A DNA stretch of 64,000 nt. Origin: Guptibacillus spartinae (GTDB lineage: Bacteria; Bacillota; Bacilli; Bacillales; Guptibacillaceae). The stretch covers positions 186,001 to 250,000 of the forward strand of contig NZ_JAQQWU010000004.1 of assembly GCF_028610625.1 (NCBI RefSeq), given 5' to 3'. The number at the start of each line of letters is the position of its first letter. Positions within the stretch are counted from its first letter, which is position 1. Both the position numbers and the translations under genes were made by a program. The notes below the pieces were generated by a model. The model was not told the origin of the DNA. It did no database searches and saw only the letters and a list, made by a program, of their open reading frames with translations. Shown here one piece after another: positions 1 to 8,631 of the stretch.

Positions 1-1
1 G

Positions 2-1513
2 GTTCACTACGCTGCGTTTGGAGATTCATTGGCTGCTGGCGTATTGTCAGATAATACGATTGGTTTAAGTTATACAGACTACATAGCTCAAGATCTACAG
101 CGGGTGGATCTCTTAGGAAGCTACGAAAAGCCATATGCGGTACCTGGTGCTACTTCTCAAGATATGCTGGATGCTCTCATGGATCGTGATATGCAAATCA
201 AAATCGCATCGAAAGATATGATCACAATTACGATTGGAGCCAATGATTTTTTGCAAGTGCTCAGTAAAGAACCAGAGCGGTTACAAAACCCTGAAGAAGT
301 CAAAAAGATCATCGCTGATCTCTCGGAAAATTACGTCTCCATCATGACCATCGTTAGAAGTGTTAACCCTTCAGCTGAGATTTATTTAATGGGCTATTAC
401 AATGGTTTTTACGCTTTCCCTGAGGCCCAGCAGCGACCTCTCGTGGAGATTATGCAAACAGTGAATAGCATCATTAAACAAATTGCATCCGATTCGAACA
501 GTCATTATGTTCCGACTTACGATGCCATTTCAACTGATCCATTGACGTATTTGCCAAATTCTAAAAATGTTCATCCATCGCCAGCGGGTTATATGGCGAT
601 TGCAGATGAGTTTTGGGAACAAGTGAAATTAAATTTGCCAACCAACGTGACGCGAATAGCGGGAGTTAATCGCTACGAAACGGCAGTTAAAATTTCTCAG
701 GAAGGGTGGAAGGAACATGCTCAGGGAGTTGTCATTGCGCGCGGTGATGATTTTCCAGATGCCCTAGCTGGTGCGCCGCTTGCCTATGATTTGGATTCCC
801 CGATTTTATTAACGCATTCAAAAGCTCTTGATCCAATCGTGAAGGAAGAGATTGAGCGACTTCATCCAGAATTCGCGATTCTTCTCGGAGGCGAGAAGGC
901 GCTTTCTAAAGATGTGGAAGATGAACTGGGCAAAATGGGCATTCCAGTTGAACGAATTGCTGGAGATAACCGCTATGAAACGGCTGCTAAAATTGCAGGT
1001 ACCTTACCTCATTCAGATAAAGCCGTTATTGCGAACGGAACAAAATTTCCTGATGCTCTTGCCATTGCTTCCTATGCGTCTGAAAATACGTATCCTATCT
1101 TACTCACAAAACAAGATGAGATTCCCGAGGATACGGCAGAGGTTTTAAAACGTTATCCTGAAAGCATTGCAGTTGGTGGGACGGCTGTTCTTTCCGAAAG
1201 TCTCGTTGAAAAGTTACCGAAAGCCAAGCGCTATGGCGGAGAAGATCGCTATGAAACAGCTTCGATTATTGCCATGGAGCTAAATCCTTCGCACAAAGCC
1301 TTTGTGTCTACTGGATTAGAATTCGCGGATGCGCTAACCGGTAGCGTTCTAGCTGCTAAAAGAGACAATAGCTTTCTCCTTGTGGATCCGAATAAGATGC
1401 AGGATGCCGTATTAGATGCTAAAGAAAATCTTGAAATCTACCATTTTACGATTCTAGGTGGACCAAAAGCCGTTAGTCCAACGATCGAAAAACAGCTGAT
1501 CGGCGTGAAATAA
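2..1513 (+). CDS. SGNH/GDSL hydrolase with three CWB2 repeats (5' end outside window)
   Basis: The reading frame is open from the first bases of the window, so the N-terminus (probably a signal peptide) is missing. The first visible residues carry the GDSL nucleophile block (AFGDSLAAG). A TIGANDF block and a C-terminal VHPSPAGY block supply the other SGNH esterase/lipase family signatures (the Gly/Asn oxyanion residues and the catalytic His). From about residue 215 on there are three cell-wall-binding type 2 repeats, each opening with RI(A)G-NRYET-like motifs and containing FPDALA and ILLGG segments. The family predicts a secreted hydrolase held on the wall through anionic secondary polymers; the substrate cannot be told from sequence. 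It is followed by a strong terminator and three further surface-enzyme genes on the same strand, each with its own control signals. Confidence 0.9.
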   Translation, partial: VHYAAFGDSLAAGVLSDNTIGLSYTDYIAQDLQRVDLLGSYEKPYAVPGATSQDMLDALMDRDMQIKIASKDMITITIGANDFLQVLSKEPERLQNPEEVKKIIADLSENYVSIMTIVRSVNPSAEIYLMGYYNGFYAFPEAQQRPLVEIMQTVNSIIKQIASDSNSHYVPTYDAISTDPLTYLPNSKNVHPSPAGYMAIADEFWEQVKLNLPTNVTRIAGVNRYETAVKISQEGWKEHAQGVVIARGDDFPDALAGAPLAYDLDSPILLTHSKALDPIVKEEIERLHPEFAILLGGEKALSKDVEDELGKMGIPVERIAGDNRYETAAKIAGTLPHSDKAVIANGTKFPDALAIASYASENTYPILLTKQDEIPEDTAEVLKRYPESIAVGGTAVLSESLVEKLPKAKRYGGEDRYETASIIAMELNPSHKAFVSTGLEFADALTGSVLAAKRDNSFLLVDPNKMQDAVLDAKENLEIYHFTILGGPKAVSPTIEKQLIGVK

Positions 1514-1523
1514 AGGGTAACCC

Positions 1524-1556
1524 AAAAGGGAGCAGCTCGTTGCTGCTCCCTTTTTT
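1524..1556 (+). terminator. Intrinsic terminator after the SGNH hydrolase gene
   Basis: GGGAGCAGC and GCTGCTCCC pair across a 5-nt loop (TCGTT), followed by six T residues, 14 bases after the stop codon. Confidence 0.9.
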
Positions 1557-1644
1557 ACATGGAAATATGCAGAATTATGGCAAATTTTAACTCGCTAGTG
1601 ATAGACTTGTAGAGTATGTGATGCTCAAGTTTAGGGGGAAGATG

Positions 1645-4392
1645 ATGAAAAAAAGCATCTATGGGATTGGATTACTACTATTTAGTTTTTTAATGATGTA
1701 TGGAACGAATGAAGCAAGTGCCATGCCTGCACTAGAAAAAATGCAGGAGCTTGTGCAGCCATCAGGGGAAACCTTTAACGCTTCACTCAGTGGAAATGAA
1801 AGTTTGAACTGGTGGACGACGGATGGTGATGTGATTAAAAAAGGAGAGGACGACTACTGGTATTACGCTACAATCGTCGGTCAGAATCTCCAAGTAACGA
1901 ATGCGAAATATGCGATTGATGCCAAACCTTCTGATGCGGCAAAACTCGAAGAAGTTTTACGGCTTCAACCGTCTGATACAAAGCAAAAAGAGATACCGAA
2001 TCCAGATGAAGAATTTGATTTATTAAGCGTCGGTAAGCAAGAGAATACGCTTGTATTATTAGTCGAATTTAGCGACTCGAAAGCCACCTATTCTGAAGCA
2101 GAGTGGCGAAATCGCTTTTTTGGAACGCAAGGCAGTACGCTCAATGCTTACTATGAAGAAGTTTCAAATGGGAAATTAGGATTTAAAGGGGTCGCTGAAT
2201 CCAGTGGAACGAATGATGGCATCGTGAAAGTAACACTTCCTTATGCGCATCCTCGTCCTGAAACGGCCTATAATCCGGATAGCACCTACACAAAAATGGT
2301 GAAGGATGCCTTAAAAGCCTCTAATGCAAAGGTGAACTTTGCGCAATTTGATCAAAATAAAGACGGCTCCCTTTCTTCAGGGGAGCTACATATTGTAACG
2401 ATCGTTGCTGGTGGCGAAGCAAGCTATGGCGATACGGGAAAAGTGGTTTGGGGACACATGTCTAGCTTATTTGAGAGCGAGGCACCAGTGCTCGATGGAG
2501 TGAAAGTTGGCTCGTATCAGGCTGGAGGCGGCTACACGATGTTTGGGGAAAAACATGGTGATCACATGGCAACGGTTGGGATCATTGCACACGAAATGGG
2601 ACACGACCTTGGTTTACCAGATTTATATGATACGGACGGCTCTTCAGAAGGCGTTGGCATTCATAGTTTAATGGGTGGTGGCTCCTGGACCACCCACGAC
2701 AATCAATATGAAGGGGCTATTCCAACCCATCTGGATCCATGGTCTAAGATGGTGCTTGGATTTATCCGACCTGTCGAAATTCGAAACAATGGCACTTACG
2801 AAGTGGCGAATTTTAAAGCGGACCAACCTGCCGTATTAAAATTAAAGACAACCGATGAATCGGAATACTTTTTAATTGAAAACCGACAGTTTACTGGATT
2901 CGATTTAGGGTTAGCAGATGAAGTTGTCTCTCCTGGTATTGCCATTTGGCATATTGATGAGCAGCAGCTGAAGAATCGCCAATATAACACAAATGAATCA
3001 CATAAAGCTGTTGACCTCGAAGAAGCCAATGAAAGTAGACTTGGGTACGCCGAGCTTGATCAGCAGCATATCTTTCGGTTGTATTATGATCATTATTTTA
3101 GTGGAAATGGCTTTGACCGCTTCGCTACCACATCTTCTCCAACGAGTAAAGTGTATTCTGGGGCAAGTTCAGGTGTCGCGGTGACCGTACTTGATCCAAA
3201 CAGTGAGGCGATGAAAGTTTCGGTTAAAGTACCTCAAGGAGACGATCAAGAGCCGCCACAATGGTCAAAGGCAGAACTGAAAGCGACCACGATCCAAAAT
3301 GATCGTCTGACGTTAAACTGGTCAGAAGCAACAGATGATTCGGGTATTGCGTCGTACATTGTCTATAAAGATGGAACGGTTTTAAAAGAAGTTGATGGTT
3401 CCACGAGAAAGCTCACGGTTAAAGGGCTTGCGACGGATAAAGAGTACAATTTTAAAGTAGAAGCCGTTGATAATAAAGGCTTTGCCACCTCTAACGGACC
3501 TGCATTAAAGGTGAAAACGTCTGCAAATACCGTTGAACGAATCGAAGGGCTAAACCGATTTGAAACGGCGGCTAATGTAAGTTCTAAAACTTACAATCAA
3601 GCGGAAACGGTCGTGATTGCGAGAGGTCTAGATTTTCCAGATGCATTGTCAGGCGCACCGCTTGCGTATCAGTTAAACGCACCAATCCTGCTTGCTAAAA
3701 CCAATGAGCTTCCAACAGAGACCAAAAAAGAAATAGGTCGTCTTAAAGCCAAGAAAGCGATTATTCTTGGCGGAGAAAGTGCCATTTCTCTTTCAACAGA
3801 AAAAGCCATAAAGGCACTAGGATTAGAAGTGGAGCGGATTAGCGGTGATAATCGCTATGACACGTCAGCGAAAATTGCAAAGCGCATGGGTGGTGATCCA
3901 GAGAAAGCGATTATCGCATATGGGCTTAATTTTCCAGATGCCCTGGCGATTGCCCCATATGCCGCGCAACAAGGCTATCCGATTTTATTAGTCAATAAAG
4001 ACACAATTCCGTCAGCCACAAAACTGGCGTTGAAAAACATTGACGATACAATCGTAATCGGGGGAGAAAGTGTGATCACGAAGAGCGTGTATGATGGACT
4101 TCCATCCCCTGAGCGTATTGCCGGAATCAACCGTTTTGAAACGGCTGCGAAAGTGAAAACAACGTTTTATCCAGATGCCAAAACGGCTTACTTGGCCACT
4201 GGTTTTGGCTTTGCGGATGCGCTAGCGGGTTCTGTTCTCGCTGCGAAAGAAGGTGCACCACTTTTGTTAGTGAAATCAAATGAACTTCCTTCAGAAACGA
4301 TGGAAGCGATAAAAAATGTGAGGGACTTTCACTTGCTAGGTGGACCGTCCGCTATAAACGAGAAAGTGCAGCAGCGCTTGTATCAGGAATAA
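1645..4392 (+). CDS. Secreted M6-family metalloprotease with fibronectin III and CWB2 repeats
   Basis: Immune inhibitor A-like zinc metallopeptidase, about 915 residues. ATG 1645 is preferred (AGGGGG at 1633-1638, 6-nt spacing) over ATG 1642 and GTG 1618. The N-terminus KKSIYGIGLLLFSFLMMYG is a signal peptide, probably cut after NEASA. The zinc motif HEMGHDLGLPD is at about residues 316-326: His316 and His320 are ligands, Glu317 is the catalytic base, and Asp326 lies in the M6-type extended HExxHxxGxxD pattern. A fibronectin type III module (about 540-630) precedes three CWB2 repeats (about 635-915). The protein should act outside the cell while bound to the wall. M6 enzymes degrade matrix or antimicrobial proteins in other bacilli, but the substrate here is unknown. 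It is monocistronic between two terminators. Confidence 0.92.
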   Translation: MKKSIYGIGLLLFSFLMMYGTNEASAMPALEKMQELVQPSGETFNASLSGNESLNWWTTDGDVIKKGEDDYWYYATIVGQNLQVTNAKYAIDAKPSDAAKLEEVLRLQPSDTKQKEIPNPDEEFDLLSVGKQENTLVLLVEFSDSKATYSEAEWRNRFFGTQGSTLNAYYEEVSNGKLGFKGVAESSGTNDGIVKVTLPYAHPRPETAYNPDSTYTKMVKDALKASNAKVNFAQFDQNKDGSLSSGELHIVTIVAGGEASYGDTGKVVWGHMSSLFESEAPVLDGVKVGSYQAGGGYTMFGEKHGDHMATVGIIAHEMGHDLGLPDLYDTDGSSEGVGIHSLMGGGSWTTHDNQYEGAIPTHLDPWSKMVLGFIRPVEIRNNGTYEVANFKADQPAVLKLKTTDESEYFLIENRQFTGFDLGLADEVVSPGIAIWHIDEQQLKNRQYNTNESHKAVDLEEANESRLGYAELDQQHIFRLYYDHYFSGNGFDRFATTSSPTSKVYSGASSGVAVTVLDPNSEAMKVSVKVPQGDDQEPPQWSKAELKATTIQNDRLTLNWSEATDDSGIASYIVYKDGTVLKEVDGSTRKLTVKGLATDKEYNFKVEAVDNKGFATSNGPALKVKTSANTVERIEGLNRFETAANVSSKTYNQAETVVIARGLDFPDALSGAPLAYQLNAPILLAKTNELPTETKKEIGRLKAKKAIILGGESAISLSTEKAIKALGLEVERISGDNRYDTSAKIAKRMGGDPEKAIIAYGLNFPDALAIAPYAAQQGYPILLVNKDTIPSATKLALKNIDDTIVIGGESVITKSVYDGLPSPERIAGINRFETAAKVKTTFYPDAKTAYLATGFGFADALAGSVLAAKEGAPLLLVKSNELPSETMEAIKNVRDFHLLGGPSAINEKVQQRLYQE

Positions 4393-4415
4393 TGCGACAA
4401 AAGATGCATTCCATG

Positions 4416-4456
4416 ATTAAGAGATACAGGGAATTTGACCTGTATCTCTTAATTTT
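4416..4456 (+). terminator. Intrinsic terminator after the M6 protease gene
   Basis: A 15-bp stem (ATTAAGAGATACAGG with its exact complement) closes an 8-nt loop and ends in TTTT. Confidence 0.85.
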
Positions 4457-4480
4457 AGGAAAAAATAACAGGATATTGCT

Positions 4481-4507
4481 TAAACTTTGTTGAATTATAG
4501 CCGATAG
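4481..4507 (+). promoter_or_regulatory. Sigma-D (flagellar) type promoter of the NlpC/P60 gene
   Basis: TAAA at 4481-4484, a 15-nt spacer, then GCCGATAG at 4500-4507 match the Bacillus sigma-D consensus TAAA-N15-GCCGATAT at all but the last base. It lies 57 nt upstream of the chosen start. In B. subtilis several peptidoglycan hydrolases (lytF, lytD) are sigma-D dependent, which fits the product. Confidence 0.7.
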
Positions 4508-4563
4508 TATAGGCAGAGTGTCGATATTTGGTCAGCAACTTAATTGGAATGAGGAGGATCTGG

Positions 4564-6444
4564 ATGCAACCTTCATTGGTCAAGAAAGCAATAACGGGAT
4601 CTGCGCTCGTCGCGGGCGTCATGTTTGTTCAACCTGATGGGGCAGAAGCGGCGTTTGGGGATCAAGAGCTTAAGCTAGGCATGAACAACCAGGATGTGAA
4701 AGAGCTACAGGATGTATTGAAGGCAAAAGGGTATTTTACTTACCACACATCAACTGGGTACTATGGTCCAATTACTGAGGATGCTGTAAGTCAGTTCCAA
4801 AAGGCAGTTGGTTTAAAGGCAACAGGCGTGGCGACAACGGATACCCTTCAGAAGCTAGGGGCAAGTAAGGTTAGCAAGTCATCAGCTTCCACATCGTCAT
4901 CCGTTTTACAAGTTGGATCGCGTGGTCAAGACGTGACGAATCTTCAAGCCAAGCTGAAAGAAGCAAGCTACTACTCCTACAATGTGGATGGCATTTACGG
5001 TCAGATCACACAAAAAGCCGTACAGGACTTTCAAAAGGCGAAGGGACTTTCTGTCACAGGAAAAGCCGATGCTACGACCATTAGCGCTCTTTCCAATACG
5101 AGCACAAGTTCAAAATCGTCTGGCTCAACTTCTGACCTATCAGTTGGGATGCGGGGAAGTGCAGTAACAGATCTTCAGACGAAATTAAAAGCAAAAGGCT
5201 ATTATACATATACTGTTGATGGCATTTTTGGACAGATTACAAAGACGGCAGTTCAAAACTTCCAAAAAGCAAATGGACTCTCGCAAACGGGTGTAGCGGA
5301 TAGCAAAACCTTATCGGTCCTGGCTGAAAGTAGCGATACAGCGAAACCTGCAACGAGCGGACTGACGGTTGGATCGCGAGGAAGCGCCGTAACAAATCTC
5401 CAACAGATGCTAAAAGACCGTGGTTACTATTCTTATAACATTGACGGGATCTTTGGTAGTATTACGCAAAAAGCAGTCAAAGAGTTTCAAAGTATCGTAG
5501 GATTATCTGTAACAGGCGTTGCTGACGATAAAACGATTGATGCATTGAAGTCAAGAAGTTCACAAGAGACATCGACTGTCCTGAAGGTAGGGTCAACTGG
5601 AAGTGCGGTAACAGACCTCCAGAACAAATTAAAAAAAGCCGGCACTTTCCATGCGGAAGCGACAGGATACTTTGGACCTGTCACTGAGAAAGCGGTCAAG
5701 GACTTCCAGAAAGCAAAGAAACTGCAGGTGACAGGCACTGCGACAAAGGAAACAATGGATGCGCTTGACGGCTTAACAGAAAAAGTCGTTTCATCACCTT
5801 CCACTGGAGAAGACTACGGAGATTTACTGAAAAAAGGATCAACAGGGTCACTTGTGAAAGAACTCCAATCCAAGTTGCAAGCGATTGGCTTATACAGCGG
5901 TCCTCTTGATGGTGATTTTGGAAATGGAACAGACCGAGCGGTTCGAAATTTCCAATCGCGTAACAAGTTAACGGTCGATGGCATTGTTGGACCGGCAACT
6001 TGGGAAAAGCTAAAGCAATCAACGGGTTATGAAGGAAATAACAATGACGGTAACAGCGACAGCGGGAGTTCCAATTCAGACTTTAGCGTGATGGATCTCA
6101 TCGCAGACGCATCGTTATACATAGGTGTTCCTTACGTTTGGGGCGGTAACACCCCAACGCAAGGCTTCGATTGTAGCGGTTTCCTCGTCTATGTCTTTAA
6201 CAAGCAGGGTGTTTCCTTGCCAAGAACGATGGCCCAAATGTGGAACGTCACAACGGCAGTAAGCTCCCCATCTGTAGGTGATATCGTATACTTCACCACC
6301 TACAAACCAGGTGCTTCTCACGGTGGCATTTACATCGGCAACAATAAGTTTATCCACGCTGGCTCATCGACAGGTGTTACCATTAGCGACATGACATCAA
6401 GCTATTGGGCGCCGAGGTATTTGGGAGCGAAGCGCGCGCATTAA
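4564..6444 (+). CDS. Secreted NlpC/P60 endopeptidase with six peptidoglycan-binding domains
   Basis: ATG 4564 has GAGGAGG six bases upstream, which decides it over TTG 4528 and ATG 4549. The 626-aa product starts with a signal peptide (cleavage likely after AEA, near residue 32). Six PG_binding_1 modules follow, each of the form VxxLQxxLKxxGYY...DGIFG...AVxxFQ...GL..TG, separated by Ser/Thr-rich linkers. The C-terminal NlpC/P60 domain has Cys537 (DCSGF), His586 (SHGGIYIG) and His598 (FIHAG) as the expected catalytic triad. The family cleaves D-gamma-glutamyl-diaminopimelate bonds in stem peptides. The array of wall-binding modules plus the sigma-D-like promoter points to a cell-separation autolysin comparable in role, not in binding domain, to LytF or CwlS. 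Confidence 0.93.
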   Translation: MQPSLVKKAITGSALVAGVMFVQPDGAEAAFGDQELKLGMNNQDVKELQDVLKAKGYFTYHTSTGYYGPITEDAVSQFQKAVGLKATGVATTDTLQKLGASKVSKSSASTSSSVLQVGSRGQDVTNLQAKLKEASYYSYNVDGIYGQITQKAVQDFQKAKGLSVTGKADATTISALSNTSTSSKSSGSTSDLSVGMRGSAVTDLQTKLKAKGYYTYTVDGIFGQITKTAVQNFQKANGLSQTGVADSKTLSVLAESSDTAKPATSGLTVGSRGSAVTNLQQMLKDRGYYSYNIDGIFGSITQKAVKEFQSIVGLSVTGVADDKTIDALKSRSSQETSTVLKVGSTGSAVTDLQNKLKKAGTFHAEATGYFGPVTEKAVKDFQKAKKLQVTGTATKETMDALDGLTEKVVSSPSTGEDYGDLLKKGSTGSLVKELQSKLQAIGLYSGPLDGDFGNGTDRAVRNFQSRNKLTVDGIVGPATWEKLKQSTGYEGNNNDGNSDSGSSNSDFSVMDLIADASLYIGVPYVWGGNTPTQGFDCSGFLVYVFNKQGVSLPRTMAQMWNVTTAVSSPSVGDIVYFTTYKPGASHGGIYIGNNKFIHAGSSTGVTISDMTSSYWAPRYLGAKRAH

Positions 6445-6445
6445 A

Positions 6446-6518
6446 GAGGGGTCAGGTTCGTGCCTGACCCCCTCAAAAGACAAAATAACGAAAGTGTCCG
6501 CCTCAGGCGGACATTTTT
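6446..6518. repeat. GGGGTCAGG palindrome plus terminator hairpin (copy a)
   Basis: The first palindrome (6446-6474) has arms GAGGGGTCAGG and CCTGACCCC. After an AGACAAAA motif, a second hairpin pairs TGTCCGCC (6495-6502) with GGCGGACA (6506-6513) and is followed by five T. It starts directly after the NlpC/P60 stop codon and would end its transcript. Confidence 0.88.
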
Positions 6519-6651
6519 GTATTTTAAGAAAGGTATAATCCTGAAAACAACTTTTATCAACGGTGCTTTCAATCTGATAACCTCATGAAGATACATATTG
6601 GCATCGGCATCCAGGAGACCAGATAAAGGATAACCAAATTTATGATAAAAA

Positions 6652-6680
6652 TTGGAATCTATTTCTAGTAATGCTAGAAT
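6652..6680 (+). promoter_or_regulatory. Sigma-A type promoter of the transglycosylase gene
   Basis: TTGGAA at 6652-6657, a 17-nt spacer and TAGAAT at 6675-6680 match the vegetative consensus well. The start codon is 36 nt downstream. Confidence 0.6.
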
Positions 6681-6716
6681 GAAAGGAGTGTTTAATAAGA
6701 AGTCTAAGAGGGGGAA

Positions 6717-8531
6717 ATGATGGGGAAACAATTAAAGAGTTTACTAGTAACATGCCTAATCTTAACGCTAGTGATGCCATCAATGGCAGCAGCGGAGAAA
6801 GAAAAGGTGACTTATAATGACATGAATCGGTTGCTAACAGAGAGTGCGTTAGATCATAATATTCCACCAGAAATTGCGAAAGCGGTGGCATTGAAAGAGA
6901 GCGCATGGAAACAATGGTCAGATGACGCCCAAACCAAGCCATACGTTAACTCGAAAGATGGCGGTATTGGTTTAATGCAAGTGACCAGTCATGTTTGTGA
7001 AGGTGATGAAACAAAAGGGTGCTATGATCCTGAAAAACTCGGAAATGATGTGCGATACAACATTGATGCCGGTTTAGATATTTTAAATGAAAAATGGAGC
7101 TACGGTGTTGATGGCATTATTCCAACAATTAATACAAATGATCGAGATATTTTAGAACACTGGTATTTTGCGATTATGGCCTACAACGGGACTGTCCCTG
7201 TTAATAGTCCTTATTTCCGTGATTCTAGTGATGGAACAAGGAATGTAGATACGTACCAGGATAGGGTTTTTACTATCATTGAAGATCGAAATTATATGGA
7301 TCTGAATACGGAAGCGATCCATTTTGAGCGAGATGATTTTACTTATGATGCTGAGAAAGATGATCCAATCGTATTCAATAAGATGCATTATACAGTGAAA
7401 AAAGAACTGACTCGTTCAAGATCGTTATTAAAAAAAGGAGATAAGGTTTCTACTGTAAAAGGCAAGATTCTGAAGGATTCTCCAAGCGGTACAAAAGAGA
7501 CGAAGATCAACGAAGCTCAAACAGCGACTGTTCTGGATAGCCAATTTTACATCGACGAAACGAAAAACAGCCCTACGGAACATTGGGTTCGTTACCAGGT
7601 GAAACTTGCAGATGGAAGAACAGGCTATATGGCTTCAAGTAGCTTGATTCCGTTAACCGAACGCCTTTCAGGGAGCAATCGATACAATACCTCAATAGAA
7701 ATTTCCAAAGATGGCTGGCAAGACGGTGCAGACACAGTAGTAATCAGCCGCGGTGGAAACTTTCCAGATGCTTTAGCTGGTGCTCCACTAGCTTATCAAG
7801 AAGATGCGCCAATTCTACTGACGCCTGATGATAAGTTAACAGGTGAACTTAGAACCGAAATAAACCGTCTTAATCCAAAAACGGCGATCATTCTCGGTAG
7901 TGAAAATGCGGTTAGTCAAGCCATTGAAAATGAGCTTTCTACGATGGGAATGAACATTAACCGAATTGGTGGGAAAGATCGATTTGAAACGGCTGAGCTC
8001 ATAGCAGCTGAACTTCATTCTACTAGTAACAAAGCTGTTTTAGCATTAGGCATGGATTTTCCCGATGCGCTCGCCGTAGCACCATATGCTGCGAAAGAAG
8101 GCATGCCCATTTTATTGACAAAGAAAGACTCACTACCTGATGCGACAAAGGACGCCCTTACAAGTGTTAAAAGCACCATCGTAGTTGGCGGTTCTGCTGT
8201 TGTAAACGAACATGTTTATGAACAATTATCAGGTGACCGCGTACGTCTTGCTGGGAGTAATCGATTTGGCACATCAAAGGAAATTATGGATTACTTTGGT
8301 GATGGATCGTCGACAGGCTTTGTAGCCAATGGCTACGGATTTGCTGACGCTCTAACGGGTGCAGTTCTTGCCGCTAAAAATGATGCCCCATTAATCCTCT
8401 CAAAGAAATCTGAGCTTTCAAGTCAGATGGAAACCACGATTGTTGACCAACAACTCAGTCGTTTTGTTCTATTAGGTGGACAAGCCGCTATCCAAGTGGA
8501 TTCCGAGCTTGCTAATCTTGCGGTAAAGTAA
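6717..8531 (+). CDS. Secreted SLT-type lytic transglycosylase with CWB2 repeats
   Basis: The 604-aa product starts at ATG 6717 (or 6720), with a purine-rich AGAGGGGG site just upstream. A signal peptide ends near SMAAA (residue 26). Residues about 35-160 form a lysozyme-like SLT domain: DHNIPPEIAKAVALKES carries the putative catalytic Glu61, followed by DGGIGLMQV and a later AYNG motif, as in soluble lytic transglycosylases. A middle section (about 230-305) looks like an SH3-type wall-binding module (KGKILKDSPSG...GRTGYMASSSLIP). Three CWB2 repeats fill the C-terminal half. It should cleave the glycan between MurNAc and GlcNAc while wall-anchored. It has its own promoter and terminator. Confidence 0.85.
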   Translation: MMGKQLKSLLVTCLILTLVMPSMAAAEKEKVTYNDMNRLLTESALDHNIPPEIAKAVALKESAWKQWSDDAQTKPYVNSKDGGIGLMQVTSHVCEGDETKGCYDPEKLGNDVRYNIDAGLDILNEKWSYGVDGIIPTINTNDRDILEHWYFAIMAYNGTVPVNSPYFRDSSDGTRNVDTYQDRVFTIIEDRNYMDLNTEAIHFERDDFTYDAEKDDPIVFNKMHYTVKKELTRSRSLLKKGDKVSTVKGKILKDSPSGTKETKINEAQTATVLDSQFYIDETKNSPTEHWVRYQVKLADGRTGYMASSSLIPLTERLSGSNRYNTSIEISKDGWQDGADTVVISRGGNFPDALAGAPLAYQEDAPILLTPDDKLTGELRTEINRLNPKTAIILGSENAVSQAIENELSTMGMNINRIGGKDRFETAELIAAELHSTSNKAVLALGMDFPDALAVAPYAAKEGMPILLTKKDSLPDATKDALTSVKSTIVVGGSAVVNEHVYEQLSGDRVRLAGSNRFGTSKEIMDYFGDGSSTGFVANGYGFADALTGAVLAAKNDAPLILSKKSELSSQMETTIVDQQLSRFVLLGGQAAIQVDSELANLAVK

Positions 8532-8539
8532 TGATAAAA

Positions 8540-8569
8540 AAACCCTCTGATTTCGATCAGAGGGTTTTT
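8540..8569 (+). terminator. Intrinsic terminator after the transglycosylase gene
   Basis: AAACCCTCTGAT pairs with ATCAGAGGGTTT around a TTCG tetraloop, with a run of T on the 3' side. Confidence 0.92.
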
Positions 8570-8580
8570 AACTAGCGGTA

Positions 8581-8602
8581 AGGGGGCAGACCCCTCTTTG
8601 TC
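8581..8602. repeat. Decayed copy of the GGGGTCAGG palindrome
   Basis: AGGGGGCAGACCCCT followed by CTTTGTC keeps only the outer arm of the family and a TTTGTC flank. It overlaps the leader of the D-serine ammonia-lyase gene. The resemblance is partial. Confidence 0.4.
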
Positions 8603-8631
8603 ACCCATTACAATAAAGGAGTGAAGGATCC

